A DNA stretch of 64,000 nucleotides, taken from Verrucomicrobium sp. GAS474 (GTDB taxonomy: Bacteria; Verrucomicrobiota; Verrucomicrobiia; Methylacidiphilales; GAS474). The notes beneath the pieces were generated by a model. That model made no database searches and was not told the DNA's origin. It was given only the letters and a program-made list of their open reading frames with translations. Both the position numbers and the translations under genes were made by a program. The stretch's first letter is position 1, and every line of letters begins with the position of its first letter. The stretch lies in assembly GCF_900105685.1 (NCBI RefSeq), contig NZ_LT629781.1, positions 2,976,001 to 3,040,000 of the forward strand. The letters are read 5' to 3'. This document shows, in pieces, positions 16,812 through 25,305 of the stretch.

Positions 16812-18452
16812 ATGATCGGCTGGTTCCAACGAAAGCGACTGGTGAGCAAGGGCATGGCGATCGACCGCCAACGCAAGACCCACGGCGGCGAATGGCGCAC
16901 CTTCCTCGAGGCGAATCCCTTCGTCCGCGTCGCCATCTGCATCGGCTACGCCGGGTTCACCTTCCTGTGCGGGACCTACCGGGCCGATCCCCTCCCCCCG
17001 CCGATCTACCTCCTCGTCGGGATCTTCTTCGTCAGCTCGATCATGCTCCTCTACCTCAGCCTCTACGAGGTGTGGCGGAGCAACTCGAAGCTGATCCTCC
17101 TCTTCGGCTCGATCGGGGCGAACCTGGTGCTGAACCGCCTCTTCCTCTTCACCTCCCTCCAGCTGGAGCAGGTCGCCCTCCCCGACCTCGTCTTCTGGGT
17201 GCCGACGGCCTTCGCCCCCCTCCTCATCACCGTCCTCCTCGGCTCGAACGCGGGGCTCTACACCGTCATCATCTCCGGCGTCATGGAGTCCCTCCTCGTC
17301 ATGGCCAGCTCCCCGGTCGCGGCGTTCCCCCACCTCATCATCAGCCTCATCATCGGCTTCACCGCCGTCTTCTTCTCCCGGAACGTCCGGCGGCGGAACG
17401 ACCTCATCCGCGCGGGCATCGCCGTCGGCGTCGCGGGGCTCGTCTGCGCCATCGCCTTCGGCCTCCTGAGCCGGAGCGTCCCCGGCCTCTTCCTGATGGA
17501 GGCGATCGCCGGCATCTGCATCGGCGTCGGGACGGCGCTCTTCGTCAGCTCGATCCTCCCGATCCTCGAGACCGTCTTCGAGATCAACACCAGCATCTCC
17601 CTCATCGAGCTCGCCGACCTGAACCACCCCCTCCTGCGGCAGCTCACGATGGAGGCCCCCGGGACCTACCATCACAGCCTCATGGTCGCGAACCTCGCCG
17701 AGGCCGCCGCCCAATCGATCGGGGCCAACGGCACCCTCTGCCGCGTCATGGCCTACTTCCACGACATCGGAAAGCTGAAGAAACCCGAATACTTCGTCGA
17801 GAACGCCGGGGCCGGGGAGAACCCCCACGACAACCTCTCCCCGACGATGAGTTCCCTCATCATCATCTCCCACGTGAAGGAGGGGGTCGACCTCGCCGTG
17901 AAGAACCGGCTGAAGAAGCCGATCATCCACGCCATCCAGGAGCACCACGGCACCTCGCAGATCTATTACTTCTACCGCCGCGCCCTCCAGATGGCCCAGG
18001 ACGCCAAGACCGGGAGCGAGATCATGAACCTCCGCGAGGAGGACGTCCCCGACGTCCCCGAGGAGAACTTCCTCTATCCCGGCCCGATCCCGCAGAGCAA
18101 GGAGACCGGCATCCTCATGATGGCCGACGTCATCGAGGGAGCCTCCCGCTCGCTCGAGAAGCCGACCCCCCAGCGGATCGAGGACATGGTCCAGGACCTC
18201 GTCGCCCGCCGCGTCGCCGAGGGGCAGCTCGACGACTCGGGCCTCAGCCTGAAGGAAATCCGGCAGGCCTCGGAATCGTTCGTCTTCACCTTGAAAACCA
18301 TGATGCACAGCCGCATCAGCTATCCCAAACATGAGCCGCTCCAGCAACAGCACCCGCCGCAGTCCCAAGGTGGAACTCTTCAATCTTCAAAAAGAGCGCA
18401 CGGTGGCGGGGGGAACGAAGGCCCTCGCACGTCGGATTCAAACCTCCATTGA
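16812..18452 (+). CDS. 7TM-HD (PgpH-type) phosphodiesterase lacking the extracytoplasmic domain
   Basis: The 546-residue protein has about seven to eight membrane helices between residues 38 and 250, then an HD domain: LIELADLNHPLLRQL, APGTYHHSLMVANLAEAAA (282-300), catalytic HDIGK (317-321), HxxxxP region with DNLSPTMSS, and EHHG (377-380). Family members such as Listeria PgpH hydrolyse c-di-AMP; that activity is inferred here. PgpH is about 700 residues because an external HDED domain sits after the first helix. Here only about 37 residues precede the membrane core, so that domain is missing. The last ~45 residues are low-complexity and are the ybeY coding sequence read in another frame (122-base overlap). 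Confidence 0.92.
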   Translation: MIGWFQRKRLVSKGMAIDRQRKTHGGEWRTFLEANPFVRVAICIGYAGFTFLCGTYRADPLPPPIYLLVGIFFVSSIMLLYLSLYEVWRSNSKLILLFGSIGANLVLNRLFLFTSLQLEQVALPDLVFWVPTAFAPLLITVLLGSNAGLYTVIISGVMESLLVMASSPVAAFPHLIISLIIGFTAVFFSRNVRRRNDLIRAGIAVGVAGLVCAIAFGLLSRSVPGLFLMEAIAGICIGVGTALFVSSILPILETVFEINTSISLIELADLNHPLLRQLTMEAPGTYHHSLMVANLAEAAAQSIGANGTLCRVMAYFHDIGKLKKPEYFVENAGAGENPHDNLSPTMSSLIIISHVKEGVDLAVKNRLKKPIIHAIQEHHGTSQIYYFYRRALQMAQDAKTGSEIMNLREEDVPDVPEENFLYPGPIPQSKETGILMMADVIEGASRSLEKPTPQRIEDMVQDLVARRVAEGQLDDSGLSLKEIRQASESFVFTLKTMMHSRISYPKHEPLQQQHPPQSQGGTLQSSKRAHGGGGNEGPRTSDSNLH

Positions 18453-18801
18453 GTTCCTCCCCTCCGGCCCGAAGCTGACGCCCCTCCCCCCGCGCATCGA
18501 GATCAGCCTCGTCTCCGCCGCCGAGATCGGCCGCATCCACGGGGAATTCCTCGACGACCCGACGCCGACCGACGTCATCACCTTCGACCACGGCGAGATC
18601 CTCATCTGCCCCCTCGTCGCCGAGGCGCAGGGAAAAGACCACGGCCGGACGATGGAGGAGGAACTCCTCCTCTACGGCATCCACGGCCTCCTCCACATCC
18701 AGGGCTGGAGCGACCTCACGCCGAAAAAGCGGACCCTCATGCACGCCGAGCAGGAGCGGGTCTTCGCCGCGACGGTGAAGCGGGAAAAGAAAGCCCGATG
18801 A
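18331..18801 (+). CDS. ybeY: Endoribonuclease YbeY (rRNA maturation factor)
   Basis: The 156-residue protein matches YbeY: the first strand VELFNLQ, TPTDVITFDHGEILICP (substrate cleft), EEELLLYGIHGLLHIQGWSD with zinc ligands His at the first two positions of H-x3-H-x5-X. The third ligand is Asp (HGLLHIQGWSD) rather than the usual His; Bacteroidetes YbeY proteins have a similar substitution. It acts in 16S rRNA 3' maturation and ribosome quality control. The ATG at 18331 lies inside the preceding 7TM-HD gene; a later GTG near the first strand is an alternative, but both overlap. Its stop overlaps the recO start (ATGA). Confidence 0.93.
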   Translation: MSRSSNSTRRSPKVELFNLQKERTVAGGTKALARRIQTSIEFLPSGPKLTPLPPRIEISLVSAAEIGRIHGEFLDDPTPTDVITFDHGEILICPLVAEAQGKDHGRTMEEELLLYGIHGLLHIQGWSDLTPKKRTLMHAEQERVFAATVKREKKAR

Positions 18802-19352
18802 AACCGGAGAGGACGGTCCACGGCATCGTCGTCGGGAAGATGCCGTTTTCCAACACCAGCCTCCTGGTGACCTGGGCGACCGTCGAGATGGGGGTCATCA
18901 AGACGATGGCGAAGGGCGTCTCCGGGCCGAAACCCTCGGGCGGCCTCCTGCCCGATCTCTTCTACCTCTGCGAGATCCGCTACCGCCCCTCGGAAAAGGG
19001 GGAGATCGGCGCGCTGCGGGAGGCCCGGCTCCTCCATCCCTTCCTGGCATTGCGGCGCGATTGGAACGTCCTCCTCTGCGCCACCTACTTCGCCGACCTG
19101 CTGGCCGCCCTTTCCGAGCCGGGAACCGAGATCGCCCCCCTCTTCGACATCTTCGAGCAGGCCCTCCGGTATCTCGAAACCCATCTCCCCTCGGCGAGGT
19201 TGGTGACCCGCTACGAGGCGAAGCTGCTGGAGCTGAGCGGGCTCCCTTCGGAGGCTGACATTCCCAGCGCATTGCGACGGGCGGTGGAGTTGCACGGCCA
19301 CCGCGTCCCGGCCAGCCGGGCGAAGGTGCTCTTGGCCCTCGGCGTTTCCTGA
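18798..19352 (+). CDS. recO: DNA repair protein RecO, short form without zinc finger
   Basis: The 184-residue protein begins with the RecO OB-fold pattern (TVHGIVVGKMPFSNTSLLVT, then MGVIKTMAKGVSGPKP), followed by a helical region (LLHPFLALRRDWNVLLCATYFADLLAAL...LFDIFEQALRYLE). RecO loads RecA with RecR at gaps. Typical RecO is about 240 residues with a C-terminal Cys4 zinc site; only two scattered Cys occur here and the C-terminal part is cut, so it is a short variant. It overlaps ybeY by four bases. Confidence 0.85.
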   Translation: MKPERTVHGIVVGKMPFSNTSLLVTWATVEMGVIKTMAKGVSGPKPSGGLLPDLFYLCEIRYRPSEKGEIGALREARLLHPFLALRRDWNVLLCATYFADLLAALSEPGTEIAPLFDIFEQALRYLETHLPSARLVTRYEAKLLELSGLPSEADIPSALRRAVELHGHRVPASRAKVLLALGVS

Positions 19353-19425
19353 AATTTCAACGCTATTTTGGCGTCTTTGGATCTCCTTTGGCTGCCTTTC
19401 AGTATTTCTACCTATTCATAGGTGA

Positions 19426-19450
19426 TTGACTTTTAATGAATTTAATTCAT
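19426..19450 (+). promoter_or_regulatory. TTGACT plus 15-base palindrome ahead of the chemoreceptor gene
   Basis: TTGACT (19426-19431) resembles a -35 element, and the perfect palindrome ATGAATT-T-AATTCAT spans 19436-19450, where a regulator could bind. The spacer 19353-19509 is AT-rich relative to the flanks. No clear -10 hexamer can be fixed. Confidence 0.35.
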
Positions 19451-19509
19451 CGATCTGCCAGCCTTCATTTCATCAACCACGCATCAATAATCGTGATTAC
19501 AATTAATAC

Positions 19510-21231
19510 ATGATCACGCGAACTTCGCCGACAAAAACCTGGCCCCTCGCCACAAAGCTTATCTCTGCCTTTGCCGTTGCCTCGCTCATCACCCTCAGCG
19601 TCGGCGGGCTGGGCCTTTTCGGAATCTTCCGGATCAACAGCCATCTAACCGAAGTAGGCGTCGTGCGATTGCCCAGCCTTCAGGGACTCGACATGATGTA
19701 CGAGGGACTGCTCGACGTCCGCTTCGGCAATCGGGCCATGCTCGACTCCCATATGGAGGCCGACAAGGTCGACAAGATGTTCGCCACCATCGAAAAGGCG
19801 AGAGTTCGCGGCCAGCAGGGGAAAGACATCTACGAACCGTTACCCCAAACTGCGGACGAAGAAAAATTGTGGAACATCTTCGTACCCCAGTGGGCCGCTT
19901 TCCTTCAGAACGAGAGCGAGTTGAACACCCTTCAGCACCTGTATTGGAAGGAGCCGACTCCGGAACACTATGACGCGATGCAGAAGTACACCGTCGGCAA
20001 GATGTACCTCAGTACAGCGCCCGTGATCGATAACCTCGAAAAGCTCTGCCAGATCCAGATGGATGTGGCTTCGCAGGAAAAGGAGGACGCCGGACGGGAC
20101 AGCCGCCTCGTCACCGCTCTGGCCCTGGCAATGAGCCTCGGCGGCACCGGCCTCTGCCTCGCTCTCGGGATTCTCATCACCCGTTCGATCACCGTCCCCA
20201 TCCGCCGCGTCACCGAAGATCTCGAGGCCGGATCAGCCCAGATCGCCTCCGCATCCGGCCAGGTCGCCTCGGCGGGGCAGACCCTCGCGATGGGGGCGAG
20301 CGAGCAGGCGGCGAGCCTCGAGGAAACCAGCTCCAGCCTGGAGGAAATCGGGAGCATGACGCGGAAGAACACCGAGAACGCCGAACAGGCAAAACGCGTC
20401 TCTTCCGATGCCCGCGCCGCCGCCGAGACCGGTGCCGGAAGGACCGACGAGATGGCCGCCGCCACCGCATCGATCTCCCAGGCCGTCCAGGAGATGAGCG
20501 ACGCCATCGCCGGGATCAAGGATTCGAGCAACGATGTCGCCAAGATCCTGAAGACGATTGACGAGATCGCCTTCCAGACGAACATCCTCGCCTTGAACGC
20601 AGCCGTCGAGGCCGCCCGGGCCGGAGCCTCGGGCGCCGGCTTCGCCGTCGTCGCCGAGGAAGTCCGCTCCCTCGCCCAGCGGAGCGCCAAGGCCGCCAAA
20701 GAGACCGCCCGGCTCATCGAGACCTCCACCACCCAAAGCAATCGGGGCGTCGAGGCAAGCCGGAAGGTCGAGAATCAGATCGAGGAGATCGGACGGAAAT
20801 CGGACGCCGTCCGGGAAACCCTCTCGGCCATCGTCGAAAAAACCGCGCGGGTCGATTCCCTCGTTGCCGAAATCACCATGGCCTCGCGGGAGCAGAACAA
20901 CGGGATCGGGCAGATCAATCAGGCCGTCGGGCAGATGGACAAGGTGACGCAGGAAAACGCCGCCGCCGCCGAGGAATCGGCGAGTGCGGCGGAGGAACTC
21001 AGCGGCCAATCGGGAGAGATGCGGCAGATCGTCGTCCGGCTGAATCAATTGGTGGAGGGAACCGACGCCCGGAACGCTTCCGCCCCGGCGGCCACCTCCC
21101 GCACCATCCACAGCCGCCCGCTTCCGCCCGACGCCCCGGCGGCAAAACGCCATCTGAACGGCCGCCCGCCCGGAACAATCCAGGCGACGCGCGCCACCAA
21201 GACGGCGATCCCTTTCACGGGCGAGGAATAA
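19510..21231 (+). CDS. Methyl-accepting chemotaxis protein (4-helix-bundle sensor)
   Basis: The 573-residue protein has TM helices at about 17-40 and 197-217, enclosing a periplasmic four-helix-bundle region of the 4HB_MCP kind ([16 protein letters not shown]... as first helix). A HAMP-like stretch follows ([15 protein letters not shown]), then the signalling hairpin with the tip [20 protein letters not shown] and AARAG, the CheA/CheW contact. Heptads with Glu/Gln pairs such as [14 protein letters not shown] provide methylation sites. No NWETF-type CheR-docking tail is present; the C-terminus is a Pro/Ala-rich 55-residue tail. It is monocistronic, converging on the acyl-activating enzyme gene. 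Confidence 0.95.
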   Translation: MITRTSPTKTWPLATKLISAFAVASLITLSVGGLGLFGIFRINSHLTEVGVVRLPSLQGLDMMYEGLLDVRFGNRAMLDSHMEADKVDKMFATIEKARVRGQQGKDIYEPLPQTADEEKLWNIFVPQWAAFLQNESELNTLQHLYWKEPTPEHYDAMQKYTVGKMYLSTAPVIDNLEKLCQIQMDVASQEKEDAGRDSRLVTALALAMSLGGTGLCLALGILITRSITVPIRRVTEDLEAGSAQIASASGQVASAGQTLAMGASEQAASLEETSSSLEEIGSMTRKNTENAEQAKRVSSDARAAAETGAGRTDEMAAATASISQAVQEMSDAIAGIKDSSNDVAKILKTIDEIAFQTNILALNAAVEAARAGASGAGFAVVAEEVRSLAQRSAKAAKETARLIETSTTQSNRGVEASRKVENQIEEIGRKSDAVRETLSAIVEKTARVDSLVAEITMASREQNNGIGQINQAVGQMDKVTQENAAAAEESASAAEELSGQSGEMRQIVVRLNQLVEGTDARNASAPAATSRTIHSRPLPPDAPAAKRHLNGRPPGTIQATRATKTAIPFTGEE

Positions 21232-21251
21232 ACCCCGTCAGCAGACCCGCG

Positions 21252-23315
21252 TCACGACGCGGCTTGGGTGAACTCGAGGCACCCCTTCAGATCGACCTTG
21301 CCGGTACCGAGGCGGGGAATCTCGGCCACCGTCACGATCCGGCGCGGAATCCACAAATTCGGCAGCCCGGCGCCGCTGAGGCGGGATTGGAGGAGGCTCC
21401 GCTCGATGGGGAGCGGCGTGAGGAGGACCAGCTCCTCGCGGTGTTCCTTGTCCTCGACACCGAGGATGACGGGGACTTTCCCGGCTTCGACCGCCTCTTC
21501 GGAGAAGAGTTCGGGGAAGAGGACGACGATCTTCTCCTCGATGGTCCCGTGGGGGACCATCTCCCCGCCGAGCTTCGAGAAGCGGGAGAGCCGCCCCTCG
21601 ATGAAGAGGAAGCCGTCGGCGTCGAGGCGGCCGAGGTCGCCCGTCTGGTACCAGCCCCGGCGCAGGACCTGGGCGGTCCGGTGGGGATCGTTGAGGTAGC
21701 CGGGGAAGATGTTCACGCCGCGCAGCCAGATCATCCCGGTCTCGCCGAGGGGCTGGTCGACGCCGGTCTCGGGATGGCGGATGCGGATGCTCATCCCGGG
21801 GATGAGGCGGCCGACGCTGCCGTGGCGGCGCGGCTCCTCGTAGCCGTCGTCGGTCGGCTGCTTGCGGAAATCGACGAGGTTCACGGCGACGACGGGGGTC
21901 GCCTCGGTCATGCCGTAGCCTTCGCAGACCGGGACGCCGAACTTCGCCTCGAACTCGGCGCGGAGCTCGGGCGGGAGCTTCTCGGCCCCGGTGACGACCA
22001 TCTTCAGCGAGGCGAGGGCCTGGGGCGTCGCCTTGCGGAGGAAGGCGCGGAGGAAGGTCGGCGTGTTCAGGAGGAGGCCGATCTCGTACTTCTCGATCAG
22101 CTCGACGAGCTTCGCCGTCTCCGTCGGGCTGACGTTCGTGACGCCCTGCGGGCCGCCGAGGATCGGCCACCAGAAGGTGACGGTGCAGCCGAAGCTGTGG
22201 AAGATCGGGAGACACGCCAGGAGATTCCGGATCGGAACGCGGTCGAGGACGGCGTCGGTCTGCGCCGTGTTCCCGAGGATGTTCCGGTGGGTCAGGATGA
22301 CGCCCTTCGGCTCCCCGGAGGAGCCGCTGGTGAAGAGGAGGGCCGCCTCGGCGTCGCCGCCCTCGCCCGGGATCCCGGCGATGAGGCGGAGGAGCGGCGC
22401 GGGCACGATCGTGCCGATGAGCTGCCGCAGGCCGATCCGCCATTTCGGCAGGCCGCCGAGGAGGTCGCGGATGTCGATCGTTCCGCCATCCCCGCCCTGG
22501 CGCGGGGCCTCGGGCCAGGGGAAGTCCTTCGCCTTGGAGCGCATGACGTCGACGCTGAGGATCGTCCCGATCCCCGCCTTGGAGAGGGCCGCCTCGTTGG
22601 CCGCCCGTCCGGCCGTGAAATTGAGGTTCACCGGCGTCTTGTCGGCGATCAGGCAGGCAACGTTGGTGACGGCCGAGCCGAGGCCGGGAGGGAGGACGAC
22701 GCCGACCCGCTTTTCAGGGACATGCTTCCGGATCCACCGGGAGAACTCCCAGGCGACGGCGAAGAGGGTGCCGCCGTTCAGGACGCGTCCGTCCTGGAAG
22801 CCGTCGATGAAGACCGGCTTGAACCACTGCTTCTTCAGGCCGAGGAGCGTGGCATACCCCATGTGGTGGGCGAGCGAGGGACGGCGGCGGAAGACCTCGA
22901 CGCCGAGGTCGTAGAGCGCGAGGCGGAGGAGATCGGGATCGAGGCCCCACGAATCGAAGACCGGCCCCAGGTGGAGGCTCCGCGTCTCGGGATCGGCGAC
23001 GGCGGGGAAGATCGGGAACGCCTTCCCCTTCCGCCCCGCCACGAGGGCGACGACGAGGGGGTTCAGCGCGCCGAGACCGGGGCCGAACTCGGCGCGGCTG
23101 TCGGCGCGGATCGCGAGGAGATGGCCCGCCTGGAGCAACTCCTGCGCCTCCTCGAGCGTGGGCGTGCCGAGGCCGGGCCAGACCCGGACGACCCGCCCGC
23201 CGACGACGGGGAAGCTCTTCGGATCGATCTCGGACCAGCTGTGGACGAGGAGCAGCGCCGGCCCCGTGGCGGCGATGCGGCTCTCCCCATCGATGTTGGA
23301 AACGGAAAAAGGCAT
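21252..23315 (-). CDS. AMP-forming acyl-ACP/acyl-CoA synthetase, Aas-like, with non-canonical N-domain
   Basis: The 687-residue protein carries an AMP-binding domain in residues about 165-687: P-loop LLFTSGSSGEPKGVILTHRN (326-345), CLPIFHSFG, GYGMTEATPVVAVN (about 464-477), TGDLGRLDADGF, and the C-terminal catalytic Lys in PRLGTGKVDLKG. These motifs are closest in feel to 2-acyl-GPE acyltransferase/acyl-ACP synthetase (Aas). In Aas the N-domain is a PlsC acyltransferase with H-x4-D; residues 1-165 here are of matching size and hydrophobicity but I cannot find H-x4-D, so the acyltransferase part is probably inactive or unrelated. The likely role is fatty acid activation for phospholipid repair. 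It follows rph by 6 bases. Confidence 0.85.
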   Translation of the reverse strand: MPFSVSNIDGESRIAATGPALLLVHSWSEIDPKSFPVVGGRVVRVWPGLGTPTLEEAQELLQAGHLLAIRADSRAEFGPGLGALNPLVVALVAGRKGKAFPIFPAVADPETRSLHLGPVFDSWGLDPDLLRLALYDLGVEVFRRRPSLAHHMGYATLLGLKKQWFKPVFIDGFQDGRVLNGGTLFAVAWEFSRWIRKHVPEKRVGVVLPPGLGSAVTNVACLIADKTPVNLNFTAGRAANEAALSKAGIGTILSVDVMRSKAKDFPWPEAPRQGGDGGTIDIRDLLGGLPKWRIGLRQLIGTIVPAPLLRLIAGIPGEGGDAEAALLFTSGSSGEPKGVILTHRNILGNTAQTDAVLDRVPIRNLLACLPIFHSFGCTVTFWWPILGGPQGVTNVSPTETAKLVELIEKYEIGLLLNTPTFLRAFLRKATPQALASLKMVVTGAEKLPPELRAEFEAKFGVPVCEGYGMTEATPVVAVNLVDFRKQPTDDGYEEPRRHGSVGRLIPGMSIRIRHPETGVDQPLGETGMIWLRGVNIFPGYLNDPHRTAQVLRRGWYQTGDLGRLDADGFLFIEGRLSRFSKLGGEMVPHGTIEEKIVVLFPELFSEEAVEAGKVPVILGVEDKEHREELVLLTPLPIERSLLQSRLSGAGLPNLWIPRRIVTVAEIPRLGTGKVDLKGCLEFTQAAS

Positions 23316-23321
23316 GCGAGT

Positions 23322-24056
23322 TTAGTAAAGAACGGCTTCCCGCTGGAGTTCAAAGAGCTTCGCCAGGGCCTCCTTGGCCCCGCCGAGCAGCCCCTGCAAT
23401 TCGTCCTGGGAGAAGACGTTCTCCTCCCCGGCGGCCTGGACCTCGACGAACTTCCCCTCGGAGGTCATCACGATGTTGGCGTCGACGGCGGCGGTCCGAT
23501 CCTCCTCATAATCGAGGTCGACGAGGATCTTGTCGAAGACGACGCCCGCGCTGACGGCGGCGACCTGGGTCTTGATCGGCGTCGCCTTCGCCGGGAGCGT
23601 CCCCTCGGCCTGGAGGCGGCGGATCGCCCGCGCGACGGCGACGTAGGCCCCGGTGATCGCCGTCGTCCGGGTGCCGCCGTCGGCGCGGAGGACGTCGCAA
23701 TCGATCGTCAGCGTCCGGGCGCCGAGCTGGTCGAGGTCGATGATCGCCCGCATGGAGCGGCCGATCAGGCGCTGGATCTCGACGCTCCGCCCGTCGAGGC
23801 GGCCCTTCGAGATGTCGCGGGCCTTCCGGTCGAGGGTCGAATAGGGGAGCATCGAGTATTCCGCCGTGATCCATCCGCCGGTGACCCCCTGGACCTTCAT
23901 CCAGCGGGGGACCTCCTCCTGGATCGTCGCGGCGCAGATGACCTGCGTCCGCCCGCAGGTGGCGAGGACGGAGCCGGTGGCGTTCCGGGCGAAGTCGGGA
24001 GTGAAGCTGTAGGGCCGGAGCTCCCCGGGAGCGCGGCCGTCGGTACGGGTGGACAT
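23322..24056 (-). CDS. rph: Ribonuclease PH
   Basis: The 244-residue protein trims tRNA 3' ends phosphorolytically. It starts with the family pattern (RTDGRAPGELRPYSFTPDF), has GGWITAEYSMLPYSTLDRKA (active-site loop), RLIGRSMRAIIDLDQLG, TIDCDVLRADGGTRTTAITG, and DKILVDLDYEEDRTAAVDAN with the catalytic Asp residues. The length fits (about 240). The ATG at 24056 is chosen because the family begins directly there. The aas-like gene follows 6 bases later, so the two are probably co-transcribed. The 230-base spacer to the divergent regulator is ordinary. Confidence 0.96.
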   Translation of the reverse strand: MSTRTDGRAPGELRPYSFTPDFARNATGSVLATCGRTQVICAATIQEEVPRWMKVQGVTGGWITAEYSMLPYSTLDRKARDISKGRLDGRSVEIQRLIGRSMRAIIDLDQLGARTLTIDCDVLRADGGTRTTAITGAYVAVARAIRRLQAEGTLPAKATPIKTQVAAVSAGVVFDKILVDLDYEEDRTAAVDANIVMTSEGKFVEVQAAGEENVFSQDELQGLLGGAKEALAKLFELQREAVLY

Positions 24057-24286
24057 GAGGGGTTCTATGTAAGAGCGACTCCGGCAATTATACAAGGGGT
24101 CGTTTCCACCCCCTTCCATCTCCTTTTTATCCTCCTCCCCCTCTTTCTCAAGCCGATGCGGCACACCAGGCAAACCTTTGTTTCCTGCAAAGAGCCTTGA
24201 CCATCAGGGCAATCGTTGGTTTCTTTTTCCCGGTCGGCGGGCCGGTCAGCCCTGGTCTCGGCTCCTTCCTTTTACTCTCCTTTCCC

Positions 24287-24643
24287 ATGAAAATCTTTGT
24301 CATCGACGATTCCTCCTTTTCCCGGAAGGCGATCATGAGCGTCCTGAAGGAAATCGTTCCCGACGCCCTCCTCCTCCCCTTCGGCGACGGCGAGGAAGCC
24401 CTCGCCCGGTTCCCCGAGGAGCAGCCCGACGCCATGACCGTCGACATCGTCATGCCGAAGATCCAGGGCCTCGAGGTCATCGAGCGGGTCCGGGCCATGA
24501 GCGCCACGACGAAGATCATCGCCATCACCTCCGACGTCCAGTCCTCGACCCGGGAGCGGTGCGCCGCCCTCAACGCCTCCTTCATCGAAAAGCCCTTCAC
24601 CAAGGACAAGTCGGCCCCGCTCGCCCAGGCGCTGAAAGCCTAG
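24287..24643 (+). CDS. CheY-like single-domain response regulator
   Basis: The 118-residue protein is a receiver domain alone: acidic pair Asp7/Asp8, phospho-acceptor Asp53 in MTVDIVMPKIQG, Thr in IAITSD (about 86), and Lys in FIEKPFTKDK. No output domain is present, so it must act by protein contact, as CheY does. It is the first gene of a three-gene cassette with a CheC-family phosphatase (36 bases downstream) and a histidine kinase, which suggests a closed phosphorylation / dephosphorylation module. The ATG at 24287 begins the first beta strand. Confidence 0.92.
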   Translation: MKIFVIDDSSFSRKAIMSVLKEIVPDALLLPFGDGEEALARFPEEQPDAMTVDIVMPKIQGLEVIERVRAMSATTKIIAITSDVQSSTRERCAALNASFIEKPFTKDKSAPLAQALKA

Positions 24644-24678
24644 CCCTCTCCCGAGGGTCCAACCCCGCCCCATCCCCC

Positions 24679-25305
24679 ATGGCCGAATTGAACCTCAACG
24701 CCGACCTCAACGACCTCTTCATCGAGCTCGCCACCATGGGCCTCGGCCGGGCCGCCGCCGCGATGTCAGCCCTGGCCAGCCGGGAGGTGAAGATCTCGGC
24801 CCCCTCGATGGAGGTCTTCTCGGTCCAGAACCGCGAGGTCCGCCTCGCCCTCGAGACCGGGACCACCCTCCGCGTCAGCCAGGCGATCAAGGGGGGCCTC
24901 CACGGCCAGGCCGTCGTCGTCCTGAGCAAGGCCGGGGCGGGCCGGATCGCCCAGCTCCTCCTGGAGAAGACCGACGAGAGCGGCGACGCCTTCGACGAGA
25001 CCGACCAGGCCGCCATCATCGAGCTCGGCAACATCATGATCGGAAGCATCGTCGGCACCCTGGCGAACCACTTCAAGGCGACGATCTCCTACGACATCCC
25101 GAAGCTCGACCTCTGCGGCGGCAACGCCGTCGGCGAGCTCATCACCGACCTCGTCTCCCCGACCTGCACGGAGCTCCTCGTCCTCCGCTCCACCCTCTCG
25201 ATCAACGATTCCAACATCCAGAGCTACTTCCTCCTCCTCCTGGAAGACAACTGCGTGAACGCCCTCTCCGGCCAGCTCGAAGTCATCCTCCGGGGAGCGG
25301 CGTGA
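24679..25305 (+). CDS. cheC: CheC-family phosphatase with one intact active site
   Basis: The 208-residue protein has the CheC/CheX fold signature. Two helices normally carry E-x2-N. The second is intact, QAAIIELGNIMIGSIVGTLA (Glu115, Asn118). The first reads DLFIELATMGLGRAAAAMS (Glu16, but Thr19 in place of Asn), so only one site should act. CheC proteins dephosphorylate CheY-P; the neighbouring single-domain regulator is the obvious substrate. Its stop overlaps the GTG start of the kinase that follows. Confidence 0.85.
   Translation: MAELNLNADLNDLFIELATMGLGRAAAAMSALASREVKISAPSMEVFSVQNREVRLALETGTTLRVSQAIKGGLHGQAVVVLSKAGAGRIAQLLLEKTDESGDAFDETDQAAIIELGNIMIGSIVGTLANHFKATISYDIPKLDLCGGNAVGELITDLVSPTCTELLVLRSTLSINDSNIQSYFLLLLEDNCVNALSGQLEVILRGAA

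Noticed and set aside
21264-24200. Very long plus-strand open frame (about 978 codons) opposite the acyl synthetase and rph genes
   Set aside because: It is antisense to two clear genes; the sequence is low-complexity (Asp/Glu/Gly/Arg-rich) and has no domain. High GC gives long antisense frames throughout the window.
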